Source of the DNA: Cornus controversa
Lineage: Eukaryota > Streptophyta > Magnoliopsida > Cornales > Cornaceae
Assembly (NCBI GenBank): GCA_026545225.1
Contig: CM048853.1
Span: 48,347,755-48,411,754, forward strand
Reading direction: 5' to 3'
DNA: 64,000 bases
In this document: positions 44,701 through 55,690 of the stretch, in pieces
How the letters are laid out: every line of letters starts with the position of its first letter
Position numbering within the stretch: the first letter of the stretch is position 1
The notes under the pieces: generated by a model
Seen by the model: the letters and a program-made list of their open reading frames with translations, nothing else
The model's database searches: none
What the model was told of the DNA's origin: nothing
Program-made: the position numbers and the translations under genes

Positions 44701-45684
44701 AAGGGTCTCACCATGCTCCAGTCACTTTATTTAGAGAATTGCACAAGACTCCAATTGCTGCCAGAGCTACCAATGAGTTTAGAAAGTTTGAATTTAGACA
44801 ATTGCAGTTCACTGGAAGTAATAACTAATCTACCAAATCTGTTGAAATCACTGTCCTTGTCAGTGGTTGATTGTGACAAACTAGTTGAGGTTCAGAAATT
44901 GTTCAGGTTAGTACCTATTCGAAAGATTGATGTAGAAATGATCAAGACTTTGGGCTTGGTTGAGTTGGAATCCATGGGAAAGGTTGAGGTGAAATTGTTC
45001 AATCGCCCCACATCTACAAAGCGGATTGCTCCCATCCAGGGACTCTATGAATGCGGTATATTTAGCATTTTTCTTCCTGGGAATGAGGTTCCAGGCTGGT
45101 TCGGCTATAAGAGTACAATTCCTTGGATATATTTCATTGTTCCTTCATTTCCTAACCTCAAGGTCAGAGGATTGAATGTTTGTGTTGTTTATGGATATGA
45201 TTATACATCTTCCATTGATGACCACTGGAACGAGGAATGGGAGCCATTTATTATGACAATCTTCAATAGGACCAAGGATCTCAAGTGGGCCTATTTCCCG
45301 GTGGTTTATGGGATTCCAGATGGTGGGGAAAATATGATATGGTCAAGCCATTGGAAGATTGGGAATCAGTTGGAAGTTGGTGATGAAGTGCTTGTTTCAG
45401 TGGTTGGGACTCAAGAATTTAAAGGTAAAAATGCAGGGAGTGCAAGATTTCAAGCAAAGGAGTTTGGAGTCCACATTGTGTATGAAGAAGAGGAGAAGGA
45501 TACCGAACACAACACCTATAGTTCTTGTCCTGATGATGATGATGTTATTGATGATGGACTAGATTTATCATTATATCAGGTAAGGAGAGGTGCATACTTC
45601 CTCTGCCATTTTGGTCGTGCTATCTTTTCAAAGCCAACGGTGAAAGAATTCCTATTTGGAGACTTTATATGGAATAGACTCTAA
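38716..45684 (+). CDS. TNL-C: full-length TIR-NBS-LRR-C-JID resistance protein
   Basis: Exons 38716-39227, 42324-43425, 43497-43952 and 44047-45684 join with GT/AG borders into one frame of 1235 codons plus stop. ATG 38716 is the first in-frame start after the 5'UTR-intron acceptor at 38671 and follows an in-frame TAG. TIR: about residues 14-150, with FLSFRGEDTRKTF and SSTWCLDEL, whose glutamate (about 90) matches the NADase catalytic residue. NB-ARC: P-loop GMRGIGKTT (Lys about 233), KRILLVLDDVD, GGHPLAL (His for the usual Leu of GLPLAL), FLDISCFFV, and MHQ for MHD. LRRs follow, including a 24-residue duplicated unit, then a C-JID (GLYECGIFSIFLPGNEVPGW). Family role: cytosolic or nuclear effector receptor whose TIR tetramer makes nucleotide signals through EDS1. 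Unlike the paralogues, the LRR and C-JID exons are fused with no intron. Intron 1 holds a broken NBS exon. Confidence 0.92.
40611..41150 (+). pseudogene. Broken extra NBS exon inside TNL-C intron 1
   Basis: A conserved acceptor (CAATTTGTAG) at 40610 leads into an NB-ARC exon with a 9-bp insertion after GTAGGA, a frameshift in the P-loop (the phrase GGGATGG is partly repeated before GGTGGCATTGGCAAG), and further frame breaks near 41036-41100. Homology stops at about 41150, near RNBS-B. It resembles TNL-B (GMGGIGKTT type) more than the working TNL-C exon. Intron sequence is repeated on both sides (40260-40610 and 41850-42323). It should be spliced out, but its acceptor could cause mis-splicing. 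Confidence 0.85.
44617..44760 (+). repeat. 72-bp in-frame LRR unit duplication in TNL-C
   Basis: CCAGAAAGCATCAAG at 44617 and CCAGAAAGCATAAAG at 44689 start two adjacent 72-bp units, giving PESIKNLTMLETLGLDDC and PESIKGLTMLQSLYLENC. TNL-A, B, E and F have one unit here, so TNL-C gained one LRR without loss of frame. Confidence 0.9.
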
Positions 45685-46640
45685 CAAGCACCTCTCAAAT
45701 ACTTTAAGAGTTATGATAAAGATGGTTACACTAGAGCTCATGTGTAAAAAATTAAGTATTTGCAATCCTGGTGGTTTCAGAGGCCTACAGGATGTCCTGA
45801 TGGCAAGAGCTGTAGGATGGGCAACATAACTCAATACTGGTTGTGGAGGTCTGTCTCTCTATACCTCGAGTGTGAATCGGATCAATTGTTTCTTCTCTTT
45901 TTTCTTGTGTGTATTTATTCAGTTGAAATTAAAAATAAAAATTAAAAAATGGATTATACAATTGTACCTTCATCTATACTTTTTGGAAGATTATATATTT
46001 TTGTTATTGTGTTCATTTCATTCCGATCACATTTTTATTTTTTATTTTTGTGCTGTCTTGTTTATTGGTAAATAACTAAATACACCAACTGGTTCACTTA
46101 TATTTGTTTCGCCTTTTACTTTGAGAGGTTAAAGTGATAGCACTGGACTAGATTCTTTGGGATTATTGAATTGAGTTATAACGACAAATCTGACTCTCGG
46201 ACTCTGTATCACGGCTCTTGCCTGTTACCTGTTACTATGATCTCTCCTCGCTACACGAACCTCTCTTAAAAGTGATGGAGCTCAAATGGACTAACGGATT
46301 CACCTATATTGCTATAGTGACAAAGTAAAAAATGAATAGACATTCAGAGCGCCAAACACCGGATCAAAATCACTTGACAGCCCATCCTCCCTCTCTCCTC
46401 CCCTTTTATCTCCCACCACCACCAATCACCACCTCCCCGGCCCAATCCCCACTACCCTCCTAATCATCCACCACCACCACCATCCACCCACCCAATACTC
46501 CGGCCAGTCCCAATTTTCTCCAAGTGAGACCCATAACCAACCACATTAATGATTAACCTCCTCTTACTAAACCCAATTAGAAACATAACAATCCATCCTT
46601 TCTCTAGCCTTTTTCACTTTCTATCCACCAAACACACACT
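45685..46640. other. TNL-C 3' flank and upstream side of the PMP22 fragment
   Basis: No gene. The 3' flank near 45775-45990 matches that of TNL-B (33835-33900). From about 46380 a C-rich stretch (CCACCACCACC words) precedes the PMP22-like fragment and may be its old promoter or leader. Confidence 0.5.
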
Positions 46641-46659
46641 CTCTCTCTCTCTTAAAACC

Positions 46660-47010
46660 TAAAGGTCTCCGATTCCAGCGCGGGAGTTGCCGGAGCAGCT
46701 CAAAAATGATGGGTTGCTTCATACGCAGTGTGGGACGGAGGGGGTCTCCGGTGCTGCGTTGAAGTGACCGAATTGGCTCGTTAAATCAGAGAAACGAGAC
46801 GTGGTTACTGGCTTACAACATATATCAGTTGTTCAGATGATCAAGAAGACAGAGAAAGCTCGAATTGGAGGGAGAGAACAGCAAATTATCAGATGGGTCT
46901 GATGATTTTGATAGGTTATTGGGCAGAGCAATCAATTCTACTATTGCTCTGGGTGTTGGTACTCTAGCAATCACTAAAAGTTACTCACCATTGATCATCA
47001 TTACTCGCAT
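46660..47010 (+). pseudogene. First-exon fragment of a PMP22/Mpv17-family gene, copy 2
   Basis: This is the paralogue of 8075-8540. It keeps an open stretch reading LEGENSKLSDGSDDFDRLLG, then RAINSTIALGVGTLAITK, but the expected TIDHDYWHG end is damaged (SPLIIITRMR) and about 110 bp of the N-terminal region present in copy 1 is missing. The two copies were duplicated together with flanking DNA. Confidence 0.6.
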
Positions 47011-47910
47011 GCGAATCATCTTTTTCTCTTATGATAATCAGAGAACGGGTATATGTAATTTCATGGTTTTGATGCTTATATATATACTGAAAAATATCAT
47101 GTGGGTTCCACTCTAATGGTGATGCAAATGAGTATTACTGGAGAGAAAAAAAAAATGCCCATCCGAAACAAACTAGTGAAGCAAAAGGTGCATTACAGTT
47201 ATATTTGAAGAGATTATGACATTTATGTAATTGCACGTCATATTATAGGGTTTAGATAGTCTTTTTCTTTATTTAATTCTACCTATATAAAAAAAATAGT
47301 TTTTTTATTCCAACCAAGGGTAATCCTGGCATGTAATATTAATGACATGACATAAGCAATTTCGGTTAAGCAATATTAATGACATGATCTATGCAATTTC
47401 CGTTGTTAACTAACACCGACACTTATAAAGAGAAGTCTATGTAACCTGTTTCGTGTTTAAGAGAAGTTAAAAGAATTTTAAGAACCACAAAAAATATGTG
47501 TAATTATTGCAAACTTCAGATATGTGTAATTATTTTTTTGTATATAACATAAGATAAATATAAGAATAAAATAATAAATTTTTAATATAAATAGGGCGGA
47601 GTGACCTTCTTCCATCCCCATCCCTCATTCGTACCCGTCCAAAATTATTAAAGGAGCTCCAAATTATTTTAAGCAGAGTGAGATGGGACGAATATCGGAC
47701 GAGAAAGGCTGTTTTTCCCTCCCTACTTATAAACATACTTTTAAAGCCTAAGCAGCCTACTTCAATTTCCAAGCAATTATCTACTTCTACCTACCACATT
47801 TTTCTTTTTTTGCCTTTTCTTTTCTTTTCGTAAAGTATTACATGCATGGGCTTGCCAGTTGCCACTTACCCAAGTCCTAACTTATAAAGCTCAATCAGAT
47901 ACGGGTATAT
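47011..47910. repeat. Segmental duplicate of 12754-14235, without TE insertions
   Basis: Here TCTTTTTCTCTTAT is followed directly by GATAATCAGAG (near 47035), which is the empty site of the TR-GAG insertion at 8548-12748. The rest matches the other copy in order with no MITE. No gene is seen. Confidence 0.8.
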
Positions 47911-49398
47911 TTGTTGTTTGGCTAGCTAGGTGGACAGGAGGGTAATTGTGTCATTTAGCAATTGTGGGAAAATGGGCAAGACTCTTGAAAGCAAAAAAAC
48001 TACAGACTCTTTCTTGCTGCGGTTTAACACTTGTCTTCTAAAAATTAATTAAGATAAGAAAATGATTTTATTGCTTGGTGAATTTGCTTTATTTCTCTGT
48101 GAGCATGTTTCTGACTTTTCCTACAGAATAACTGGGGCACCAAATGTTGTGTTTTCATCTTGTGCACGCCTGTTCTTTGCCAAGGAAGGCATCTACTTTA
48201 TGTTGATATTGTCTGGTGATAGGCATTTGTATGCATTGGATTCTTCATTTCTGTTGTAGTTAATAGGGGGAAAGAAATGTGCTTTTTATAGTTTGTATAT
48301 ATTAAATATCTTTTGATTTTTCTTTGACAAGTAGAATGGCATCTTCTTTTCTTTGGATTGAATTGTTGTTCTCTCTCCCTATGCAAGGAAATGCATTTCA
48401 TCTCTCTCCCCTATGCAAGAAAGGTATTTCATCCGTAATATAAATGGCAACCCTCAAGCTTCAGGTCGCTCCTAAGGATCTCCATAACTACAAGGATACA
48501 CTACTCTAACAATCAGGTAATCAACTTGTTGTTGTCTATGTGAGCATGCATATGGATTATGGACCATTGTCCAAATTCTTTGAAATGATTCATTTGGTTA
48601 AGTCAAATATTTATTTTGACAGATACAAGCTCCATCCATTGGCTCAAATATTCTTCCAATAGAAGCTCCGTCCATTGCCTCAAATATTCTTTATTTATAG
48701 TGACAAAAACTGCTTCAAATTGAAATAAGGTGTGTTGTCAAAAATTGTCCACTCAATTTTGTTCACATGTTACAATTTCTTTACATTACAATATATCTAT
48801 ATATATATATATATATATACATATGCTTTTTTATTTTATAAATTATTGTTATTATCTATGGAACTGATTGATTGAGAGTTTCAATGCCAACATTGCATAC
48901 ACGAGGACACAGTTTTATCAAATATTTGTATTTATCTATCTGTATACCACTAAGCCGCAGGCCTTGGTGGTTGAATATTTTATATAATATTAGTAATATT
49001 ATGCCTTCCTTGCTATTATAATTTAGCGAGTCAGATGTAATATTAACATTGTGATATTACATTGTTATTAATTAGAAGTTTCAAATTTCTATTGGTCTAC
49101 TGCAGCACTTAAATTTCTCTATTTATATTTAACTATTTCATATTTATTTTCATACGTGAGTCTTGAAATCAAATTACCTGATGCTGTGATTAATTAGGCT
49201 AGTTTTGAAATTAGAAACTCATAGAACCAAGCCTTTGGCAACAAAACATTGAACTCGCATAGCCGCAATAGAATCAATTGGTTAAGTTGTACACCATGCA
49301 GATGGGTTGCTCAACTTGTCCCATTGTAATAGACTTTAGGAATGATCCCCTTTTTAACTTCATGTACTGATGGTTCATTCTGAATCTGTACATAGGCA
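47911..49398. other. Upstream region of the CNL gene
   Basis: No second gene is recognised; short open frames near 48060-48260 have no domain I know. An (AT)n tract lies near 48795-48820. The phrase TCTGTACATAG, three bases before the CNL start, is a good splice acceptor, so a 5'UTR intron is likely. Confidence 0.5.
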
Positions 49399-52300
49399 AT
49401 GGAATTCATTCAACCTCTATTTGATATCATGAAATGCATATGGAAACCCATTGGTAGACGAGTGGATTATGCAAAAAATCTGTCAAAGAATTTCACACAG
49501 CTAAACAAGAGAACAAAAGACTTATGTCATAAGAGGGATGACATTTTAGATAAGATAGACACTGTAAAGCTGCAAAAAGCTCCTACAAGAGAATGCAAGG
49601 ACTGGCTTGCACATGTGAATGAGATTGAAAAAGAAGTGACAATGATAGAAAATGATCACCTTGTTGACAAGAGATGTTTTAAAGGATGGTTTCCAGATTT
49701 CATCGCCCATGTGAAGCTTGGTGAGCGTGTGGTGGAGATGATTGCGAGCATTAAAGAACTCCAAGAGAAATCCAAGTTTGAAGGCGGTTTTGTTACTGAT
49801 TTGCCACTGAAAAAAGTTGAGATGGTGCCTGTACTTACTATGATAGCAGCTAATCGCACCTTGCAAAAGATAATCAGCTGCATAAAAGATAAAGAAAAAC
49901 AAAAGATTGGAATTTGGGGCATGGGTGGAGTTGGAAAGACAACTTTATTGAAACACCTCAATAATATGCCTGAAATTGAAAATATGTTTGACATTGTAAT
50001 CTGGGTAACCGTCTCAAGATCTTCAAATATTAGTAAGATTCAGGATGCAATTGCAAATCGCTTGTCATTAGATATAAAGAGCAAGTCAAACGATACAAGA
50101 AAATCAGATGATGAAGTTTCAAGAATGTTGTTTTCGGAACTCAAAGGCAGGAAGTACTTGTTGCTTTTGGATGATGTCTGGGAAAGCGTGGATTTGTTGA
50201 GTAAGGTAGGCATACCAAGTACAAATGAAGATAATGGTTCTAAAGTTGTTTTGACAACTAGAGAATTGAGAATTTGTCGAGACATGGAGACTGATGCAGA
50301 TATCAAGGTGGAGACTCTGTCCGAGGGGGAGGCCTGGCAGATGTTCGAATCAAAAGTAGGAGAAACCACTAGCTTTTCAGCCATCAAGCCGATTGCCCAA
50401 GAAATTGTCAAACAGTGTGGTGGCTTACCACTTGCACTAAATGTAGTAGGTGGTGCCTTAAGAAAGGTTGAAGATGTTGATGTGTGGAAGAACTTGCTGA
50501 AGAAGTTGAAGGCGCCGGATATGGCTAATGTTAACTACACAAGTGAGCCTGTGTTTGACTCATTAAAGGTTAGTTATGATCAATTAAAAGACATCAACAT
50601 CAAGAACTGTTTTCTGTATTGTGGCTTGTATCCAGAAGACCATAAGATCAGCAAATCTCAGTTGATTAACTATTGGAGGGCGGAAGAGCTTATTTCGAGT
50701 AAAGCGACTTTGGCAGAGGCTCGTGTCGAGGGGCGTGCCCTCTTACATGATCTTACTGATGCATCTTTGTTGGAGAAGTGTGAGGATGACAAGCATGTAA
50801 AGATGCACGATTTGCTTCGAGATCTAATTCTAAAAATGTCTTCACCAGGAGGAAAAGAAAGAAGGCAAGTGGTGAGAGCTGGAGTGTCCAGAGAACATGA
50901 GATACTAGATGATAAGGAATGGGAAGACGCAACTAGGATTTCATTCATGTTTAATGAATTGTATGTTTTGCCAGAGATGCCAAATTGTCCCAAACTCTTG
51001 ACACTGTTGCTGCAATCGAGGAATTATAAATCTTTGAAAGCAATACCTGAATATTTTTTCAACTACATGCCTGGCCTCCGGGTTTTGGATCTATCATATA
51101 CTGACATCATCTCATTGCCATCTTCCGTCTCAAATTTGGTAAACCTCCGAGCACTGCTTCTAAATGAATGCGGCAGATTGAAGGCACTCCCTGGTGAAGT
51201 AAGTGCACTTAAGAGACTTGAGATGCTGTGTCTCGCACAAAACTTTATGGCATATATACCTAATGTGGTTTGGGAGTTGACCAGCCTTAAATGTTTAAAA
51301 TTTTCCTGTTGGTCAATCGGTGTCTTCAGCAATGATGGGATGAATCCCAATGGAATGTTGTCCAAACTTTGTTTGTTAGAAGAATTGATAATTGTTGGAT
51401 ATCATATAAAAACGGAATCGGTTAAAAGAAGCTGGCAATGTTTGCAAAATGAGGCTGCTAGTTTGACACAACTATCTTCACTTGGATTCAGATTCAGAAG
51501 AGCTGGTGATCTCAAACAGTTTGTTCTAAACAGTAAACCATGGAGAGATAGAAGCATAACAAAGTTCCGTCTTTTTGTTGGAGAAATCCCCAAGTCATGG
51601 AGGGATGAATACAAACCATACAAGAGGTTTTTGTTTTGCGGAGATGACAGTGGTGGTAGCAGAATCAGCAGCAGCAGCAGCTTCATATCTGCACTACTTA
51701 CAGAAGTACTCAAGCTCTCGGAGGGTATTGCATTAGAGTATCAAGAATTACCTAGAAAACTGTCAGATTTCGGCGTGGAAAACATGCATGGCTTAAAATA
51801 TTGCAGGCTTTACAAATGTGGTGCACTTGAAAACATGGTAGATAAAGATGGAATACGAGTGGATGCTTTCTCAAATTTAGAATTCCTCATATTGGAACTT
51901 CTCACGAATTTGCAGAGCATTTGCGAGAGATCACATATGCAATTAAGAATTAGCAGTAGCCGCAGCTTCATTAGTCTCCGACGATTGGAAATAAGTTATT
52001 GCAATGAGTTGAAGACACTTTTCACATGGGAGACGATTCCAATTAATTTGGAATTATTGAAAATTGATGGTTGTTCAAAATTTGAAGAGATGATGATTTC
52101 AGCTGACGACATTAATGAAGGCTCCAGCAAGACTGAATATGTTACACTGCCCAAACTAAAGCGTTTGGAACTTGAAATGCTTCCCGCATTCGTGGGCTTC
52201 TCAAAGGGGAATTTTTCCTTGTGTTGTCCTGAGTTGCAGGAGGTTTATTTTCTCTTTTGTCCACAGTTACGAACACTTCCTTTTGGCGGCGATGGTGTGC

Positions 52301-52573
52301 CTAGTTTGAGGAAGATTCATGCTTTCCCACCAAATTGGTGGGAAGAATTGGAATGGGAAGATGATGCCGTTAAATCACAATTCAGCCCTTTCTTCTCCCC
52401 AGTTGAGGTAACCACCTCTCCCTCTACCCACAAAAATTACATGTACATGTATATATATTCAGCTCTCTCTCTTCTCTAACATGGAATAATAAAACAAAAC
52501 TGAATTTGTGCAGTCTATTTCTAAAACTGGTCCAGGGATGTGCAGCTTTGGATCTCATGTATGGGGAAGGTAA
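49399..52573 (+). CDS. CC-NBS-LRR (CNL) resistance protein, RPS2/RPS5-like, intact
   Basis: The main exon 49399-52407 encodes 1003 residues. A donor GTAACC at 52408 and acceptor TTTGTGCAG at 52513 add a short exon (52514-52573) ending TAA, for about 1022 aa; without splicing the frame ends at 52479 (1026 aa). Domains: N-terminal coiled coil (residues about 20-125), P-loop GMGGVGKTTLL (about 174-184), RNBS-A FDIVIWVTVS, kinase-2 YLLLLDDVW (Trp typical of CNLs), TTR, CGGLPLAL, RNBS-D NCFLYCGLYPED, and canonical MHD (VKMHDLLRDLI). About a dozen irregular LRRs follow, then a C-terminal LPSLRKIHAFPPNWWEELEW-type end common in At4g27220/RPS2-like proteins. Family role: intracellular effector or guardee sensor that forms a membrane-active resistosome. 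It sits inside a TNL array, yet it is of a different class. Confidence 0.92.
49918..49939 (+). promoter_or_regulatory. Possible miR482/2118-type target site in the CNL P-loop
   Basis: The 22 bases coding GMGGVGK agree with the complement of miR482 as I remember it, apart from about three positions. P-loop targeting by this miRNA family is well established for CNLs in many eudicots. The TNL P-loops in this window fit less well (about five differences in TNL-C). Confidence 0.35.
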
Positions 52574-53674
52574 CCCTTTACTCTATCTCACTATTTTCCT
52601 ATATATCGTTCTTCCTTTAAAGTTGAATTTGCAGAACATCTATTGCTTCAACTTTTGTATCATAATTGCTTATATATGGCTCTTACAACTCCAAGCGGCT
52701 GGCCTCTTCTCATTCTCCCAATAAAACTTAAATAATATGTACTATCTCCATATATATATATGCTTACATGATATACAAGGATATATGTCCGAATACTGCA
52801 AATATAATGTTATCATAACTTTGTCTATGATGATATGTGTGGAGGCAATCCTAAAACAATTTAATTGCAAGCTAGATCACATCATATATTTTCTTTAATT
52901 TGTTCCTTTGAATTAAGGTGAATTTACTTGCGAGCAGATCATTTTGTCTTTTACTCGAAACAAGAATTTATTACTGTTTTCTTAAGTTAGTACAATTAAT
53001 GTTTGGGTGTCATATGTTGGAAATTAAGGAGTAAATTTTCTTTTTATTTCTTTTGTTTGTTTATTCAAGTTTGGTGTTTCGGGTTAATATTATCTATGTA
53101 TGGTCATATGAATCTGCATGATTCAGGAGAGTTGTCTCCCCTTCACATCTTTCCCCTTCTCATTCTCTTTTTGTATTCTGAGAATTGATTATTCAGTGAA
53201 TGGCCGGCTTATTTAATTGCAGGTGAATTCTCGGTGCAAGGAGGACTAAAGCTTGATGATTTCCCAGTGTGAGGGACAAGGCCTGATTATTTATTTCTGT
53301 TTTTGTTCAATAAAGAATGTACTTGGTACTGTCTTCTTACTTTTTAATTAGTTGGAATATGGGATTTGAAATGTACTTTGGATAATGGTTTATTCAACTG
53401 TCACTTTACCACTATATCTACTTGCCATTTCTCAATCTTTTTTATTCACCCGAATGTTGTTTCAGCTCCATGACCCGGTTTTGACCCAATTATGCTTCTG
53501 GGAAAAGAAAAAAAAATTACCCGTTTGTCAATGGACCCAGAATCTTTAGTTTTTATTGTAACTCGGTATATATAAAGGTAGTTTGAGGATGAAAGAGGGG
53601 TTGGGGGTTGAAAACTTGTAATCTCCGTTTGTTTTTATGTATTTGATATATAAATGATTGTTTTCTTCTTTCAA
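52574..53674 (+). other. CNL 3' region and 3'UTR
   Basis: Later splice-like borders (an acceptor TTAATTGCAG near 53221) suggest a spliced 3'UTR. No further coding sequence is recognised. Confidence 0.45.
53309..53314 (+). terminator. Poly(A) signal AATAAA of the CNL gene
   Basis: AATAAA lies about 90 bp into the likely last 3'UTR exon, followed by a T-rich stretch near 53330. Confidence 0.45.
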
Positions 53675-54011
53675 AGCTCCTACTAATAGTCGTCCCCAGT
53701 TACATGACGTTGGGAATAAAAACTTCCGATATAAGTTGGGGGTGAACGAATACTGTGTAATTAAATTTAATAGATTTATAAATCAATTGTAATATAATTT
53801 CTTTATAATATATATTGAGAAAAATATAAAACGGAGAAAAATATTGTTAAAAATGAATTTTACATTAGCAATAGTTTCAAAGAAAGATTGAGCACTTGAT
53901 TCCATCCTTGATGATAGATTAATTAAAAATGTACTATTTTAACCAAACAAAGTTAAGTTTTTACAAAACAAGATTATTAGGAACAAATTAAAGAAGTACT
54001 TTAATAACTAA
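53675..54011. other. TNL first-intron remnant upstream of TNL-D
   Basis: CTACTAATAGTCGTCCCCAG at about 53681 matches first-intron sequence of TNL-B (27672) and TNL-C (39450). So the CNL 3' flank joins TNL intron sequence here. No TIR exon is found between the CNL and TNL-D. Confidence 0.5.
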
Positions 54012-55690
54012 TACGAGTAAGAGAAAGATCAAAAGAACCAAATGGCATGGTTTATTTACAGAGACAACTTCTTTCAGATATTTCAAAGGAAAAAGAAGTA
54101 AAAGTTAGCACGGTTGATGATGGAATCATAAAGATAAGTGATGTTATTTGCTGCGAAAGAATTTTACTTGTTCTTGATGATGTGGATCATCTGGACCAAT
54201 TAAATGCAGAACTCATAATGAGACGTTGGTTTCATCAAGGAAGTAAAATTGTCATAACAACAACAAATGAACAACCTCTAAAAGTGGATGACCTGAACAA
54301 GATCAATAAAGTTAAGAAATTAACCGATGATGAATCTTTACAACTCTTCAGTTGGCATGCCTTTGAACAAGACCATCCCATTGAAGCTTACATGGAGCAC
54401 TCTGAAAGGGTTGTGAAGTATTACGGAGGGCTTCCTTCAGCTATTCAGGTTTTGGGTTCTTATCTATCTAGGAGAAGTTTAGATGTGTAGGAAAGCGCAC
54501 TAAAAAATTGGAAGCAATTCCTAACAGCCAGATCATAAAAAAGCTCAAAATTAGTTTTGATTCTTTAGAAGATGACTACGACAAAAATTTATTCCTTGAC
54601 ATTACTTTTTTTTTTTCTTTGGAAAGAACCAAGATTTCGTAATTATATATAGTACTCAATTGTTGTGGGTACTACACAAAAGTTGGGATCGACAACCTCA
54701 TCAAAAGAGGTCTCTTAACTGTCAATATACCCAATGAGCTAACAATGCATCAATTGCTTTGAGACATGGGAAGAGAAATAGTAAATCAAGAATCACCAAC
54801 GAAGCCAAGGGAACACAGTAGACTGCGGGATAATAAGGTTGCCTTAAATGTATTAAGAGAAAAAACTGTAAGAACTATGCCTTTCGATTCTATTTGTATG
54901 TTTTTGTTGCATGGTGTGCTTATTGAGTGAGTCCTTATTACAGGGAACATAATCCATCGAAGGCCTCATACTCAACTTGCCAGGAAGTAATTCATTGGAG
55001 CGGCAAGGTACTAGTCTAGGCTTCTTCTCTTGGCTCCCTGGAACTTCTACCTCGATAGAGTCATTTCCCACATCAAATGGAGTAAACTTCCAAACAGATG
55101 CATTTTCAAGGATGCACAATCTAAGACTACTACAACTCAATAATGTAAGGCTCACCGGAAACTATAAACAATTTCCTAGGAAGTTGAGATGGTTGTGTTG
55201 GCGCGGGTTCTCTTTGGAAGTTATACCCATTGAGTTTTCAGTGGAGAGCCTGGTTATTCTTGAGATGCAAAATAACAGTTTGAAACAAGTTTGGAAGGGA
55301 AAAAAGGTATGGATAATAAGTTCTCTTTCAATCTTTTTTATTTTCTTTTCTTTGGGGACTATTAATAACTAAATTCCTACTTTAATTTGGCAATTGCTCA
55401 TATCATTGAAAGTACTCAATCTCAGCCATTTTCGTGGCGTTACCAATATGTTTGACTTCTCAAATGTCCCTAATGTTGAGAGCTTGATTCTAAAAGATTG
55501 CATGAATTTGAGTGTGTGCCATGAATCAATTTGGGAATTGGGGAGACTAGTTTAGGAAGCTTTCATCAGGAATTGGCCAACTAAAATCTCTTGAAAATCT
55601 CACTCTCTATGTTTTACGGATCTTGAAGGTGAGTATGAACGGAGTCTAACACCACTAAAACTGTTTTTATTGGAGCCTGAAACTTGGTGT
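54012..55690 (+). pseudogene. TNL-D: truncated TNL pseudogene
   Basis: Homology begins inside the NBS exon after the P-loop, so P-loop and TIR are missing. An open stretch 54047-54490 keeps RILLVLDDVDHLDQ, GSKIVITTTNE and GGLPSAI (changed GLPLAL). It then stops where the paralogues have Trp (TGG to TAG). More lesions: a CGA to TGA change in the MHQLL-DMG region, GAA to TAA at the start of the linker exon (54944-55306), and loss of the AG acceptor before the LRR exon. The linker exon otherwise reads well (FSWLPGTSTSIES, FSRMHNLRLLQLNN). The LRR exon is cut off at about 55620 and joined to a segment (55628-55685) that also occurs at the 3' end of TNL-A (5205-5265), so an internal deletion removed most LRRs and the C-JID. 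Confidence 0.88.

Noticed and set aside
48062..48259. 65-codon hydrophobic frame upstream of the CNL
   Set aside because: No recognisable family; probably chance in the leader/promoter region.
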